Positions 26,506 to 34,140 of a DNA stretch of 48,079 bases are shown piece by piece (position 1 is the first letter of the stretch; every line of letters starts with the position of its first letter). A program made the translations under genes and the position numbers. Source of the stretch: Lachnospiraceae bacterium (lineage in GTDB: Bacteria; Bacillota; Clostridia; Lachnospirales; Lachnospiraceae); NCBI GenBank assembly GCA_024682115.1, contig JAIKZO010000137.1, positions 1 to 48,079 on the forward strand, written 5' to 3'. The notes under the pieces are model-generated. The model worked only from the letters and a program-made list of their open reading frames with translations, was not told the DNA's origin and did no database searches.

Positions 26506-28080
26506 CTATCTTATAGCCGGTTTATCGCCTATCCTCTGCTCTATGAGCGGGCCCCCGGTACCGTTGATATAATCGCCCGTAATGGTCACGGTTCCGATAT
26601 TATCGTCCTTCGGGATCTCATACATGATGTCGAGCATGAATTCCTCGATGATGGCACGAAGTGCTCTGGCGCCGGTCTTTTTTTCAATGGCTTTTTTTGC
26701 GATAGCTCTGTAGGCCGATTCGTCGAACTTAAGATCCACCTCGTCGATGAGGAGCAATTTTTGATACTGTTTCAGGATCGCATTCTTCGGTTCGGACAGG
26801 ATCTTGACCAGCATGTCTTCGTCAAGCTCCCTGAGCGTATAAACAACGGGAAGCCTTCCGAGGAACTCGGGGATGAAACCGAACTTCCTTAAGTCTTCAT
26901 TTGTCACCTTCGAAAGGATATCCTCATCGGAATCTATCTTGTCCTTTAATTCGGCGCTGAAACCTATACCCGTCTGTTTTTTGAGTCTCTGTCTTATTAT
27001 CTCGTCCAGATCCGGGAATGCGCCTCCGCAGATAAAGAGGATGTTCTTTGTATTGATGGTCGTCATCGGGACCATGGCATTTTTATTCGAGGCTCCGACC
27101 GGAACTTCGACATCAGCTCCCTCGAGAAGCCTTAAGAGTCCCTGCTGTACGCTCTCTCCGTTAATGTCGCGGTTGTTCGCGTCCTTTTTCTTGGCGAGCT
27201 TATCGATCTCGTCGATGAACACGATACCGCGCTCGGCTTTTTCAACATCGTTTTCAGCGGCGATGAGGAGCTTTGAAAGAACACTCTCGATATCGTCGCC
27301 TATATATCCGGCTTCGGTAAGTGTCGTGGCATCCGCAATGGCAAGCGGAACATTCAAAAGTCTTGCAAGCGTTCTTACCAGATAAGTCTTTCCGCATCCC
27401 GTGGGTCCTATCATCAGCATGTTTGATTTTTCGATCTCTATATCATCCTGATGGTTGGTCGCAACTCTTTTGTAGTGATTGTATACCGCAACGGAAATTA
27501 CTTTTTTCGCATGCTCCTGTCCGCAGACATATTCATCGAGCATGGCCTTCAGTTTATGCGGTGAAGGGATTGCCTTTAGATCGATGGGCGTGCTCTCCTT
27601 CTTTTTCTTTTTGATCTTCTGCTTGTTCGGTATCCCGCCGGTGCCCTGAAGATCGGATATGTTAAGGAATCTGATATTGGGAAATCCGGGTCCCTTATCG
27701 GAGCTTAACTGGTCGAGCATCGAAGGATCCTGAAGAACACCCTGATAATCGAACTGCATCACGGTGTCCATGGTCTTATGCATGCAGTCCGAGCAGACAC
27801 ATATGCTGTTCATGAGCTTGAACATCTCACCTGTCTTACTCTCGGGTCTGCGGCACATGAAGCACACGTTTTCGTATTCGTTATCGTCATCGTCGTCGGT
27901 ATCGGGCTCTTCTTTTTCCCCGGCATCCTCAGCTACGGCATCTTCGTCCCGGACCGCAGGGGTATCTTTATCGTCGTTTGAAGTACCGCCGTCAGCCATT
28001 TCGGATACGATCTTCTTTTCGTTGTCCGAAGGTTCATTATTCATATCGTCTTCGGTAACTTCCCTAAAATCAGTTATCAT
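26506..28080 (-). CDS. Divergent ClpX-like AAA+ unfoldase with acidic N-terminal extension
   Basis: At 524 residues this is about 100 longer than usual ClpX. Residues 1-70 are a low-complexity acidic extension; the zinc domain follows (Cys73, 76, 96, 99) but its spacer differs from ClpX. The AAA+ core is complete: Walker A GPTGCGKT (225-232; normally GPTGSGKT), pore loop GYIG (258-261; normally GYVG), Walker B FIDEID (288-293) and sensor 2 GARALR. The ClpP-docking tripeptide IGF is kept (372-374). The RKH substrate loop is absent, replaced by a segment around SNKNAMVPM (331-339). It probably still works with ClpP but on other substrates. There is no clpP or tig beside it; it lies 41 nt after an NlpC/P60 gene. 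I would not call it clpX without checking for a second copy. Confidence 0.85.
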   Translation of the reverse strand: MITDFREVTEDDMNNEPSDNEKKIVSEMADGGTSNDDKDTPAVRDEDAVAEDAGEKEEPDTDDDDDNEYENVCFMCRRPESKTGEMFKLMNSICVCSDCMHKTMDTVMQFDYQGVLQDPSMLDQLSSDKGPGFPNIRFLNISDLQGTGGIPNKQKIKKKKKESTPIDLKAIPSPHKLKAMLDEYVCGQEHAKKVISVAVYNHYKRVATNHQDDIEIEKSNMLMIGPTGCGKTYLVRTLARLLNVPLAIADATTLTEAGYIGDDIESVLSKLLIAAENDVEKAERGIVFIDEIDKLAKKKDANNRDINGESVQQGLLRLLEGADVEVPVGASNKNAMVPMTTINTKNILFICGGAFPDLDEIIRQRLKKQTGIGFSAELKDKIDSDEDILSKVTNEDLRKFGFIPEFLGRLPVVYTLRELDEDMLVKILSEPKNAILKQYQKLLLIDEVDLKFDESAYRAIAKKAIEKKTGARALRAIIEEFMLDIMYEIPKDDNIGTVTITGDYINGTGGPLIEQRIGDKPAIR

Positions 28081-28121
28081 CAGGTTCTCCTTTTCATTCG
28101 GTCAAAACCGGGTTTCCGCTC

Positions 28122-29486
28122 TTACACAACTCTTCTTATCGTAATGAATTCTTTATAGAAAATACTTCCTGTCTTTATTCCCGTCTTCTGCGTACTTGCG
28201 TGGACTATCTGTCCGTTGCCGAGATATATCGCAACATGTCCTGCATAACATACTATATCGCCTGCCCTCGCATCTTCATACGAAACTTCACTGCCGACGG
28301 ATCTCATCGAGGTACTGGTCCTCGGAAGCGTGTATCCGAAGTCCTTATATACCCTCATAACAAATCCTGAACAGTCACATCCCGAAACAAGCGAAGTTCC
28401 TCCGGGAACATAGGGGTTCCCGACAAACTGAAGTGCGTAATCGGCAACATCCCTACCCTTGGATCCGGAGTTAAAACTCGTAGATGCCCTGTAGCTCTTT
28501 TGTGCGGGAGCTTCTTCGGAAGATGATGAGGATGATGATGAAGAACTCTCCGAATATGAATAACTCTCTCCGGAGCTCCTTCCTTCTTCCTGCGCTCTTC
28601 TTTCCTCTTCCGCTCTCCTTGCTTCTTCGGCTTTCCTTGCTTCCTCAGCCTTCCTTGCGGCTTCGGCGGCTTTCTCTGCCTCGATCTCGGCGGCCTTGTC
28701 TGCGGATTCCTTCTCGAGCTTTCTTATCTCTTCGTTTCTCTTCTGGATATCCTTTTTATATTTTTCCGCTTCCTTTACCGCATTGTTGTACTGCGCCTGG
28801 TAGGAATCGTACTGTGCTTTTTTGCTCTCAAGGATTTCGTTTAGGTAATTCTGTTCTTCCTCGAGTTCCGCCATATCAGCATCGAGCTCGTCTTTTTCTT
28901 CTTCGAGCCTGAGCTTTAATTCATAGGTCGCAACCCTTGCTTCCTGGTATTCGACAAGAAGGCGTCTGTCGTATTCGTAGAGTTTCTCAACATATTCCGC
29001 CTTATTCACAAGATCCGAAAAACTCTTGGCTTCAAGGAGCATCTGCATATAGGTAAAATCCCCTTTTTCATAAAGGAATTTGATCCTGAGCTTCATGGCC
29101 TCGTACTGGGCCTGCTCATTGGCAAGTGCTTCCTCATATTCCTGTGTGGTGATCTCGATCTCTGCTTCCTTGTCGGCTATCTCTTCTTCCACCAGTTCAA
29201 CGGCGGCTATAGTCGCCACAAGTTCTTCGTCAACTTCCTCTATCTCTTCCCCGACGCTCTCCATGTCATCCGAAAGAGACGATGCCATTTCGTTGGCGTC
29301 ATCGAGTGCCGCTTCTTCCTTTTTCTTTTCATCTGCGGCTTCTTTTTTCTTCTTTTCTATTTCCTCTTTTTCATCCTCAAGTTCCGAGATCTTGTCGGCG
29401 TATGAACGGATATAAAAAGAATTCGAGAATACTGCGGATAATGTCAATGAAAGTATTACGGTTAATATCAGCGTTCTTCTTTTCAT
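28122..29486 (-). CDS. Secreted coiled-coil NlpC/P60 peptidoglycan hydrolase (CwlO-like)
   Basis: A 454-residue secreted cell-wall enzyme. A signal or anchor segment (about 5-30, ending SYADK) precedes a long Glu/Lys-rich coiled coil (about 31-300), a Ser-rich linker (301-325) and an NlpC/P60 domain (about 343-454). The catalytic Cys371 (GCDCSGFVMRVY), His416 (GHVAIYLG) and His428 (IVHAS) are in place, consistent with D,L-endopeptidase activity on stem peptides. Such proteins are activated at the membrane by FtsEX through their coiled coil; FtsEX is not in this window. The gene has a -10 box almost touching its start and no Shine-Dalgarno. It probably shares a transcript with the ClpX-like gene. 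Confidence 0.92.
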   Translation of the reverse strand: MKRRTLILTVILSLTLSAVFSNSFYIRSYADKISELEDEKEEIEKKKKEAADEKKKEEAALDDANEMASSLSDDMESVGEEIEEVDEELVATIAAVELVEEEIADKEAEIEITTQEYEEALANEQAQYEAMKLRIKFLYEKGDFTYMQMLLEAKSFSDLVNKAEYVEKLYEYDRRLLVEYQEARVATYELKLRLEEEKDELDADMAELEEEQNYLNEILESKKAQYDSYQAQYNNAVKEAEKYKKDIQKRNEEIRKLEKESADKAAEIEAEKAAEAARKAEEARKAEEARRAEEERRAQEEGRSSGESYSYSESSSSSSSSSSEEAPAQKSYRASTSFNSGSKGRDVADYALQFVGNPYVPGGTSLVSGCDCSGFVMRVYKDFGYTLPRTSTSMRSVGSEVSYEDARAGDIVCYAGHVAIYLGNGQIVHASTQKTGIKTGSIFYKEFITIRRVV

Positions 29487-29495
29487 ACATGATAC

Positions 29496-29501
29496 ATTTT
29501 A
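29496..29501 (-). promoter_or_regulatory. Extended -10 promoter element next to the P60 start codon
   Basis: TAAAAT (minus strand) is preceded by TGG, an extended -10 TGN element, with no convincing -35. Initiation would fall about 3 nt before the ATG at 29486, and no Shine-Dalgarno is present, again suggesting a leaderless or nearly leaderless transcript. Confidence 0.45.
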
Positions 29502-29514
29502 CCATACCTCAAAG

Positions 29515-29543
29515 TTGACTGACATACTTATATTTACTATAAT
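29515..29543 (+). promoter_or_regulatory. Sigma-A type promoter of the ispE operon
   Basis: TTGACT (29515-29520), a 17-nt spacer and a perfect TATAAT (29538-29543) precede ispE by 45 nt. One of the best-matched promoters in the window. Confidence 0.8.
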
Positions 29544-29588
29544 TGTTTTAAGATTGCATATTGTATACAAGAAAGTGCGGGTGGATTA

Positions 29589-30476
29589 ATGATTAAAAGA
29601 AAAGCTTACGCAAAGATCAATCTTTCACTTGATATCACAGGCAAAAGGAAGGACGGTTATCACGAACTAAGCACCGTGATGCAGACCGTAAATCTTTTCG
29701 ATCTGCTGACCTTCGATGTCTATCCGGATGCTTCCGTGCCCATTACGCTCAACATCCTCGATGATCCCACCGGAGGCCTTGATGACCTGCGCAAGGAAGA
29801 CAATCTCGTCTATAAAGCCGCAAAGCTTGTTCTTGAATCTCACAACATAAACACGCCCGTTATTATATCTCTTAAGAAAAACATTCCGATCGCCGCCGGT
29901 CTCGGAGGCGGTTCAAGCGATGCCGCAGCAACGATCCGCGGATTAAATTCTCTTTTAAACCTGAATATGTCCTTTGACGAGATGTGTAAACTCGGAATTA
30001 AGCTCGGTGCCGATGTTCCTTTCTGCATCATGGGCGGAACGGCTCTTTGCCGCGGAATAGGTGATAAGATGAACCGTATTCCGAATCCACCCCAATGTTA
30101 TTTATTGATCGCCAAACCAAAGATCTCGGTTTCGACAAAACATGCTTACGAAGAATATGACAAGCTGACGGATGTCGATCATCCCGATCTGGAAATGATG
30201 GTGGATGCCATTTTAAATCAGGATTTACTTCAGGTATCGAAGTCAATGGGCAATGTTCTCGAGTATGTCACCATTCCCGAACACCCTGTTATTAAACAGA
30301 TAAAGAAGTATCTTATCGACCACGGAGCCTGGGGAGCGCTGATGAGCGGATCCGGCCCTACCGTCTTCGGCATATTCATGGACCATCTTTTCGCAGCAAA
30401 GGCGGAAAAGAGTCTTGTAGAAAACGGCCTGGCCGCCAGAACGTTCATCACCACCTACATAAACAACGTAAACTGA
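29589..30476 (+). CDS. ispE: 4-diphosphocytidyl-2-C-methyl-D-erythritol kinase
   Basis: This 295-residue GHMP kinase phosphorylates CDP-methylerythritol in the MEP isoprenoid pathway. The N-terminal KAYAKINLSLDITGKRKDGYHE and the ATP-binding PIAAGLGGGSSDAAATIRGL are diagnostic, and the C-terminal MSGSGPTVFGIF is the third GHMP motif. GGGTGG precedes the ATG. It starts an operon with a GntR regulator and a DUF1934 gene; the neighbours do not suggest a common pathway, though ispE followed by a GntR regulator is an order I recall in several Clostridia. Confidence 0.96.
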   Translation: MIKRKAYAKINLSLDITGKRKDGYHELSTVMQTVNLFDLLTFDVYPDASVPITLNILDDPTGGLDDLRKEDNLVYKAAKLVLESHNINTPVIISLKKNIPIAAGLGGGSSDAAATIRGLNSLLNLNMSFDEMCKLGIKLGADVPFCIMGGTALCRGIGDKMNRIPNPPQCYLLIAKPKISVSTKHAYEEYDKLTDVDHPDLEMMVDAILNQDLLQVSKSMGNVLEYVTIPEHPVIKQIKKYLIDHGAWGALMSGSGPTVFGIFMDHLFAAKAEKSLVENGLAARTFITTYINNVN

Positions 30477-30491
30477 CAAAAAGGATCTTAT

Positions 30492-31193
30492 ATGACTGAT
30501 GATTTTAACCTTGTAATGGATGATTTTCTGCCTCTTCGGGATGTTGTTTTCAATACTCTGAGAAAGGCCATACTTACAGGTCAGCTTAAGCCCGGTGAGA
30601 GGCTTATGGAAGTGCACCTTGCAAACAAGCTCGGTGTAAGCCGAACCCCCATCCGCGAAGCCATCCGTAAGCTCGAACTCGAGGGTCTTGTCGTGATGAT
30701 CCCGCGAAAAGGAGCCGAAGTTGCCAAGATCTCCGAAAAGAGCCTTAAAGATGTGCTCGAGGTAAGGCGTGCGCTCGATGAGCTCATCGCAAACCTCGCC
30801 TGTTCCCGCATAACCCGTGAGCAGTTATCGGAGCTTAAGGAAGCGGCCGAGGCGTTTGAAAGAGCCACTAAAACCGAAGATACCACCACCATCGCCAAAG
30901 CCGATATTGCTTTCCACGATATAATAATGGAAGCTACGGGTAATCTTCGACTTAAGCAGCTGGTCAACAATCTTGCGGAGCAGATGTACCGCTACCGTTT
31001 CGTTTATCTTAAGGACGAGACCAAGCACAGCATGCTCGTTAAGGAACACAGCCGCATTTACAACGCGATCCTGAACAACGACAAGGAAGCCGCATCCGAA
31101 GCGGCCCGTATCCACATAGATAATCAGGAAAAGGCGATAATAGCCCATATCCGCATGGAAATGAAGGAAGAAGAGATGGGCGGCAATATATGA
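30492..31193 (+). CDS. GntR-family transcriptional regulator, FadR/FCD subfamily
   Basis: The N-terminal winged helix-turn-helix of this 233-residue protein shows ILTGQLKPGERLMEVHLANK and GVSRTPIREAIRKLELEGLV. The C-terminal all-helical FCD ligand domain (VLEVRRALDELIANLACSRI, FHDIIMEATGNLRL, EHSRIYNAILNNDKEAA) has the metal-coordinating Asp and His positions typical of the family. Effectors of FCD proteins are usually small organic acids or sugar acids; none can be assigned here. It starts 15 nt after ispE and overlaps the next gene by 4 nt. Confidence 0.93.
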   Translation: MTDDFNLVMDDFLPLRDVVFNTLRKAILTGQLKPGERLMEVHLANKLGVSRTPIREAIRKLELEGLVVMIPRKGAEVAKISEKSLKDVLEVRRALDELIANLACSRITREQLSELKEAAEAFERATKTEDTTTIAKADIAFHDIIMEATGNLRLKQLVNNLAEQMYRYRFVYLKDETKHSMLVKEHSRIYNAILNNDKEAASEAARIHIDNQEKAIIAHIRMEMKEEEMGGNI

Positions 31194-31606
31194 ACAAAGA
31201 TGTTTGGGTAAAGATAACCGGATATCAGACAGACCCGGAAGGTCAGACGGATACGAACGAACAGGAATTTCCTGCCCAGTATTTCAGGAAGGATAAGTTC
31301 CACTATCTCATAAGCGAGAACGAACAGACCGCTAAGAGTTCAAGATACAAGTTCAATCACCGTTTTCTCGAAGTCATCAGGGACGGTGATATCTATTCAA
31401 AGCTCATCTTCGATACCTCAAAGATCTGCCGTACAATGTACAAAACTCCATACGGACGCATGGAGTTTGTTTTCGATACCAACCAGATCACTCTGAGCGA
31501 TTCGCCCGAAGAGATCCGGATAGAGATCAGTTATGAAATGTCAAGCGGCGGACAGAGTGTTTCCACCAATCGTACGATACTCGTAATCACACCCGCTTCT
31601 ACTTAA
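31190..31606 (+). CDS. DUF1934 family protein (YwiB-like)
   Basis: A 138-residue soluble protein with the beta-rich profile of the DUF1934/calycin-like family (VWVKITGYQTD, KFHYLISENEQ, CRTMYKTPYGRMEFVFDT, IRIEISYEMSSGGQ). Function is unknown; homologues in other Firmicutes are annotated only by domain. The ATG overlaps the GntR stop (ATGA), and the 3' end overlaps the convergent gene by 8 nt. Confidence 0.8.
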   Translation: MNKDVWVKITGYQTDPEGQTDTNEQEFPAQYFRKDKFHYLISENEQTAKSSRYKFNHRFLEVIRDGDIYSKLIFDTSKICRTMYKTPYGRMEFVFDTNQITLSDSPEEIRIEISYEMSSGGQSVSTNRTILVITPAST

Positions 31607-32075
31607 GAGGCTTTGCTCCTCCTTTTTCCTGGAGCTTTTCTACGAATCTCGCATAAGCGCTCTTTTTCTTCTCGGGTTTCTTTTCCTGTTTTCCGTGAAG
31701 TCCCTTAACACCGGTAATATAGATTCCCGAAACCACAGCCTTGACTTCTTTTTTCACGGGAACATCATCGAATATCTTCGCATCACATACGAGACTTAAA
31801 ACCTGAGGACCGACCTTTGCCTTGATTATCGGAAGCTTGCTGTTCCTCATAAGCTTCGGCGTCTGATCGATCACAGCCTGTGGAAGTCCCGCATCCTTAA
31901 GTCTCATCTTCTTTTTATCTATGATCAGCATAGAGACCGTCTGCTTCATCGCATCGATCTGCGACTGCTGCTCTTCCTGCTTTTTCTGTGCCTTCTTTCC
32001 GAGAAAATAAAGCGCTATGATCAGTCCGATCAGGATGACCATGATTATGATAAAGATTATCCAACCTGTAGACAT
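31599..32075 (-). CDS. Small membrane-anchored protein of unknown function
   Basis: Residues about 5-28 of this 158-residue protein (WIIFIIIMVILIGLIIALYFL) form one N-terminal membrane helix, then a Lys/Gln-rich charged stretch, a compact region (about 65-130; MRLKDAGLPQAVIDQTP, GPQVLSLVCDAKIFDDVP) and a very basic C-terminal tail (KKPEKKKSAYARFVEKLQEK). I do not recognise it. The orientation predicts a cytoplasmic, basic tail that could bind nucleic acid or acidic lipid, an inference from charge only. It has its own promoter and overlaps the DUF1934 gene tail to tail by 8 nt. Confidence 0.75.
   Translation of the reverse strand: MSTGWIIFIIIMVILIGLIIALYFLGKKAQKKQEEQQSQIDAMKQTVSMLIIDKKKMRLKDAGLPQAVIDQTPKLMRNSKLPIIKAKVGPQVLSLVCDAKIFDDVPVKKEVKAVVSGIYITGVKGLHGKQEKKPEKKKSAYARFVEKLQEKGGAKPLK
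31615..31640 (+). terminator. Weak candidate terminator for the ispE operon
   Basis: GCTCC (31615-31619) and GGAGC (31631-31635) flank an 11-nt loop, followed by TTTTCT on the plus strand. It lies inside the 3' end of the convergent gene. The stem is short, so this is tentative. Confidence 0.35.
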
Positions 32076-32113
32076 ACGTTTAAACCTTTCTTTTCCGAAA
32101 TCTCACTCAGACC

Positions 32114-32142
32114 ATAATATCATTAAATGCTATCAGTGTAAA
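32114..32142 (-). promoter_or_regulatory. Sigma-A type promoter of the small membrane-anchored protein gene
   Basis: TTTACA (32137-32142), a 17-nt spacer and TATTAT (32114-32119) on the minus strand, giving a leader of about 30 nt with AAGAAAGG ahead of the ATG. Confidence 0.65.
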
Positions 32143-32163
32143 TCAGATAAATATCACAATTAT

Positions 32164-32198
32164 CGGAAGCTAACCGTCATATTAAACGGAAGATAACC
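32164..32198. repeat. Imperfect direct repeat after the last Mrp-operon gene
   Basis: CGGAAGCTAACC (32164-32175) and CGGAAGATAACC (32187-32198) match at 11 of 12 positions. They lie 1 nt beyond the stop of the last antiporter gene. No terminator is evident here, so the operon's end is not defined. Confidence 0.5.
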
Positions 32199-32199
32199 A

Positions 32200-34128
32200 T
32201 CATAGCAGGTAGAAGATAACGTACCCGATCGTGAAAAGGAGTCCGACGGATGCAAGGGCAAGTCCGAACGAAAGCGACCTTGATATGATCGTCCTGTTTT
32301 CGGAGAACCGCATATACCACATCGCCAGCCTGTGCTCGTAACTTCGCAGCGGATCGCGGTCTTCTCCCGCAAGCGCACGATGGATATCATCCATTCCGTC
32401 GCCTATCGCATGTGTCAGGCCGTTTCCTTCGGTATATTCTCTCGGGATCGGTTTATCTGTAAAGAGCGTCTTTCTTAAAAGTACGATCGTCCCGTCCACG
32501 AGATCATCGCATATCCTTGAGAAGAACGTTCCTATCGAGGGCAGGATGATGAGAAGCACGGGCCTGTAGATAAGGTTTTCAAGATCGAGTTTTTCCGGCC
32601 ATCTGTCGACATACTTTCCTTTTTTCATAAGGACGCCTCTTACGAAAACAAAGTACAGGACGATACCTATAGTTATCGAGATAAGACTTCCCTTGAGATT
32701 CTCCAAAGAAAAATAGTTGACATGGTGGATCGATGTTTGATCGATCCTCAAGAAAGATGAAGCCGCGGTCGCAGCCTTATCCATTGTCGCATAGGGAAGT
32801 ATCCCGGGAACGAACAGGACTGCTGCACTTATAAGCAGTGACAGCCTTGAGAAAAGTCCGATATACCCTCTTTGGGTATGAGCGTTAAGCTTCTTCATCT
32901 CATCATATTCTTTCTGGACGTTTTCATCTTCGTTCTTTTCAACAAATATCGCAACAAAGAGCTTTATCATGTATGCGAGAGTGCAGCCGCCCGAGAACAG
33001 GAATACCCATTCGGCAAAGCCTGCCGTGCCGGTTCCCAATATCCCGGTGCCTTCAAGTATCCCTTCATGTAAAAGGGTTTTTGAGACATAACCGCTGAAC
33101 ATCGGTATGCCCGCTATAGAGCATGCTCCGATAAGGAATACAATCTTAAGGAAATTCTTGTTCCTTCCGAATCCCCTGATATCGTTAATATTGAGTTTAT
33201 GAAGATTGAAATATATGACGCCGGCCGAAAGGAAAAGGACCAGCTTTATCATCGAATGATTGAGCATGTGAAGGAAGGTTCCCCTCAATGCGACCACACC
33301 GTGGGCACCGAGCATCGCGCCCATCCCTATGCCCGTCATGATGAATCCTATCTGTGACATCGAAGAGCAGGCAAGCGTTCTCTTAAGATCCACAGAGAAC
33401 AGAGCGAGTACGGCTCCAAGGAACATCGTGATGAGCCCTAAAAAGAGCATTGCCTTAGCCCATCCGAGGTCTCCCTGCATTATATAGAGGGTAACGATGA
33501 GGACACCGTAGATACCCGATTTTGTCAGTATTCCGGAAAGCAGTGCCGAAGCCGGTGCGGGAGCGACCGGGTGCGCTTTCGGAAGCCAGATATGGAGCGG
33601 ATACACGCCGGCCTTAGCGGCAAATCCCGTAAAGATAAGCGCGCCTATGATCCGGAGCTTCTTTGTAAGGGCAGCTTCGGTATACATCCCCGATGAAGCA
33701 AGGCTGTTAACGGCATCGGGAAGTTTCGATACATTAAGCGTTCCCGCAAGATCATAGAGCATAAAGAGTCCCATCAGCATGACGAGTCCGCCGATCACCG
33801 CGACTCCCAGATACGTCGCCGCGGCCCTCAATGATCTTTCCCTTTCATCCTGGGCTACCCACACATAGGAAGTCAGCGACATGATCTCAAAAAAGATGAA
33901 CGTCGTGAAAAGGTCTCCCGAAAGGAACACCCCTATGAGCGCAGGAAGTGTCAGTGCGAAAAAGACATAGTATCTTCGATTGTTCTTATAGGATCTGAAG
34001 TATTCGGGAGAGATAAGCGTACACATGGCCCACATGAACACGGCCACGCAGGCATAGATCACCCTGAGTCCGTCAAAAGCAAAACTTATCTCATTTCCGC
34101 ATAAAGATCCGTGTATCTCTAAAGACAT
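32200..34128 (-). CDS. NuoL/MrpA-like antiporter subunit, fourth of the cluster
   Basis: This 642-residue protein of the proton-conducting quinone oxidoreductase/Mrp antiporter family has about 14 or more membrane helices. The TM5 glutamate is in TTFIFFEIMSLTSYVW, and the TM7 lysine with its loop in FAAKAGVYPLHIWLPKAHPV followed by APAPASALLSGILTKSGI. A C-terminal extension of about 150 residues (after RPVLLIILPSIG) includes a cytoplasmic stretch and a last membrane helix, making it the longest of the four. It starts 12 nt after the previous gene. In complex I or Mrp such subunits carry one proton or ion path each. Here it ends the operon; no NuoH- or Nuo-hydrophilic-like gene follows. Confidence 0.88.
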   Translation of the reverse strand: MSLEIHGSLCGNEISFAFDGLRVIYACVAVFMWAMCTLISPEYFRSYKNNRRYYVFFALTLPALIGVFLSGDLFTTFIFFEIMSLTSYVWVAQDERERSLRAAATYLGVAVIGGLVMLMGLFMLYDLAGTLNVSKLPDAVNSLASSGMYTEAALTKKLRIIGALIFTGFAAKAGVYPLHIWLPKAHPVAPAPASALLSGILTKSGIYGVLIVTLYIMQGDLGWAKAMLFLGLITMFLGAVLALFSVDLKRTLACSSMSQIGFIMTGIGMGAMLGAHGVVALRGTFLHMLNHSMIKLVLFLSAGVIYFNLHKLNINDIRGFGRNKNFLKIVFLIGACSIAGIPMFSGYVSKTLLHEGILEGTGILGTGTAGFAEWVFLFSGGCTLAYMIKLFVAIFVEKNEDENVQKEYDEMKKLNAHTQRGYIGLFSRLSLLISAAVLFVPGILPYATMDKAATAASSFLRIDQTSIHHVNYFSLENLKGSLISITIGIVLYFVFVRGVLMKKGKYVDRWPEKLDLENLIYRPVLLIILPSIGTFFSRICDDLVDGTIVLLRKTLFTDKPIPREYTEGNGLTHAIGDGMDDIHRALAGEDRDPLRSYEHRLAMWYMRFSENRTIISRSLSFGLALASVGLLFTIGYVIFYLL

Positions 34129-34140
34129 ATATCCGTCTCC

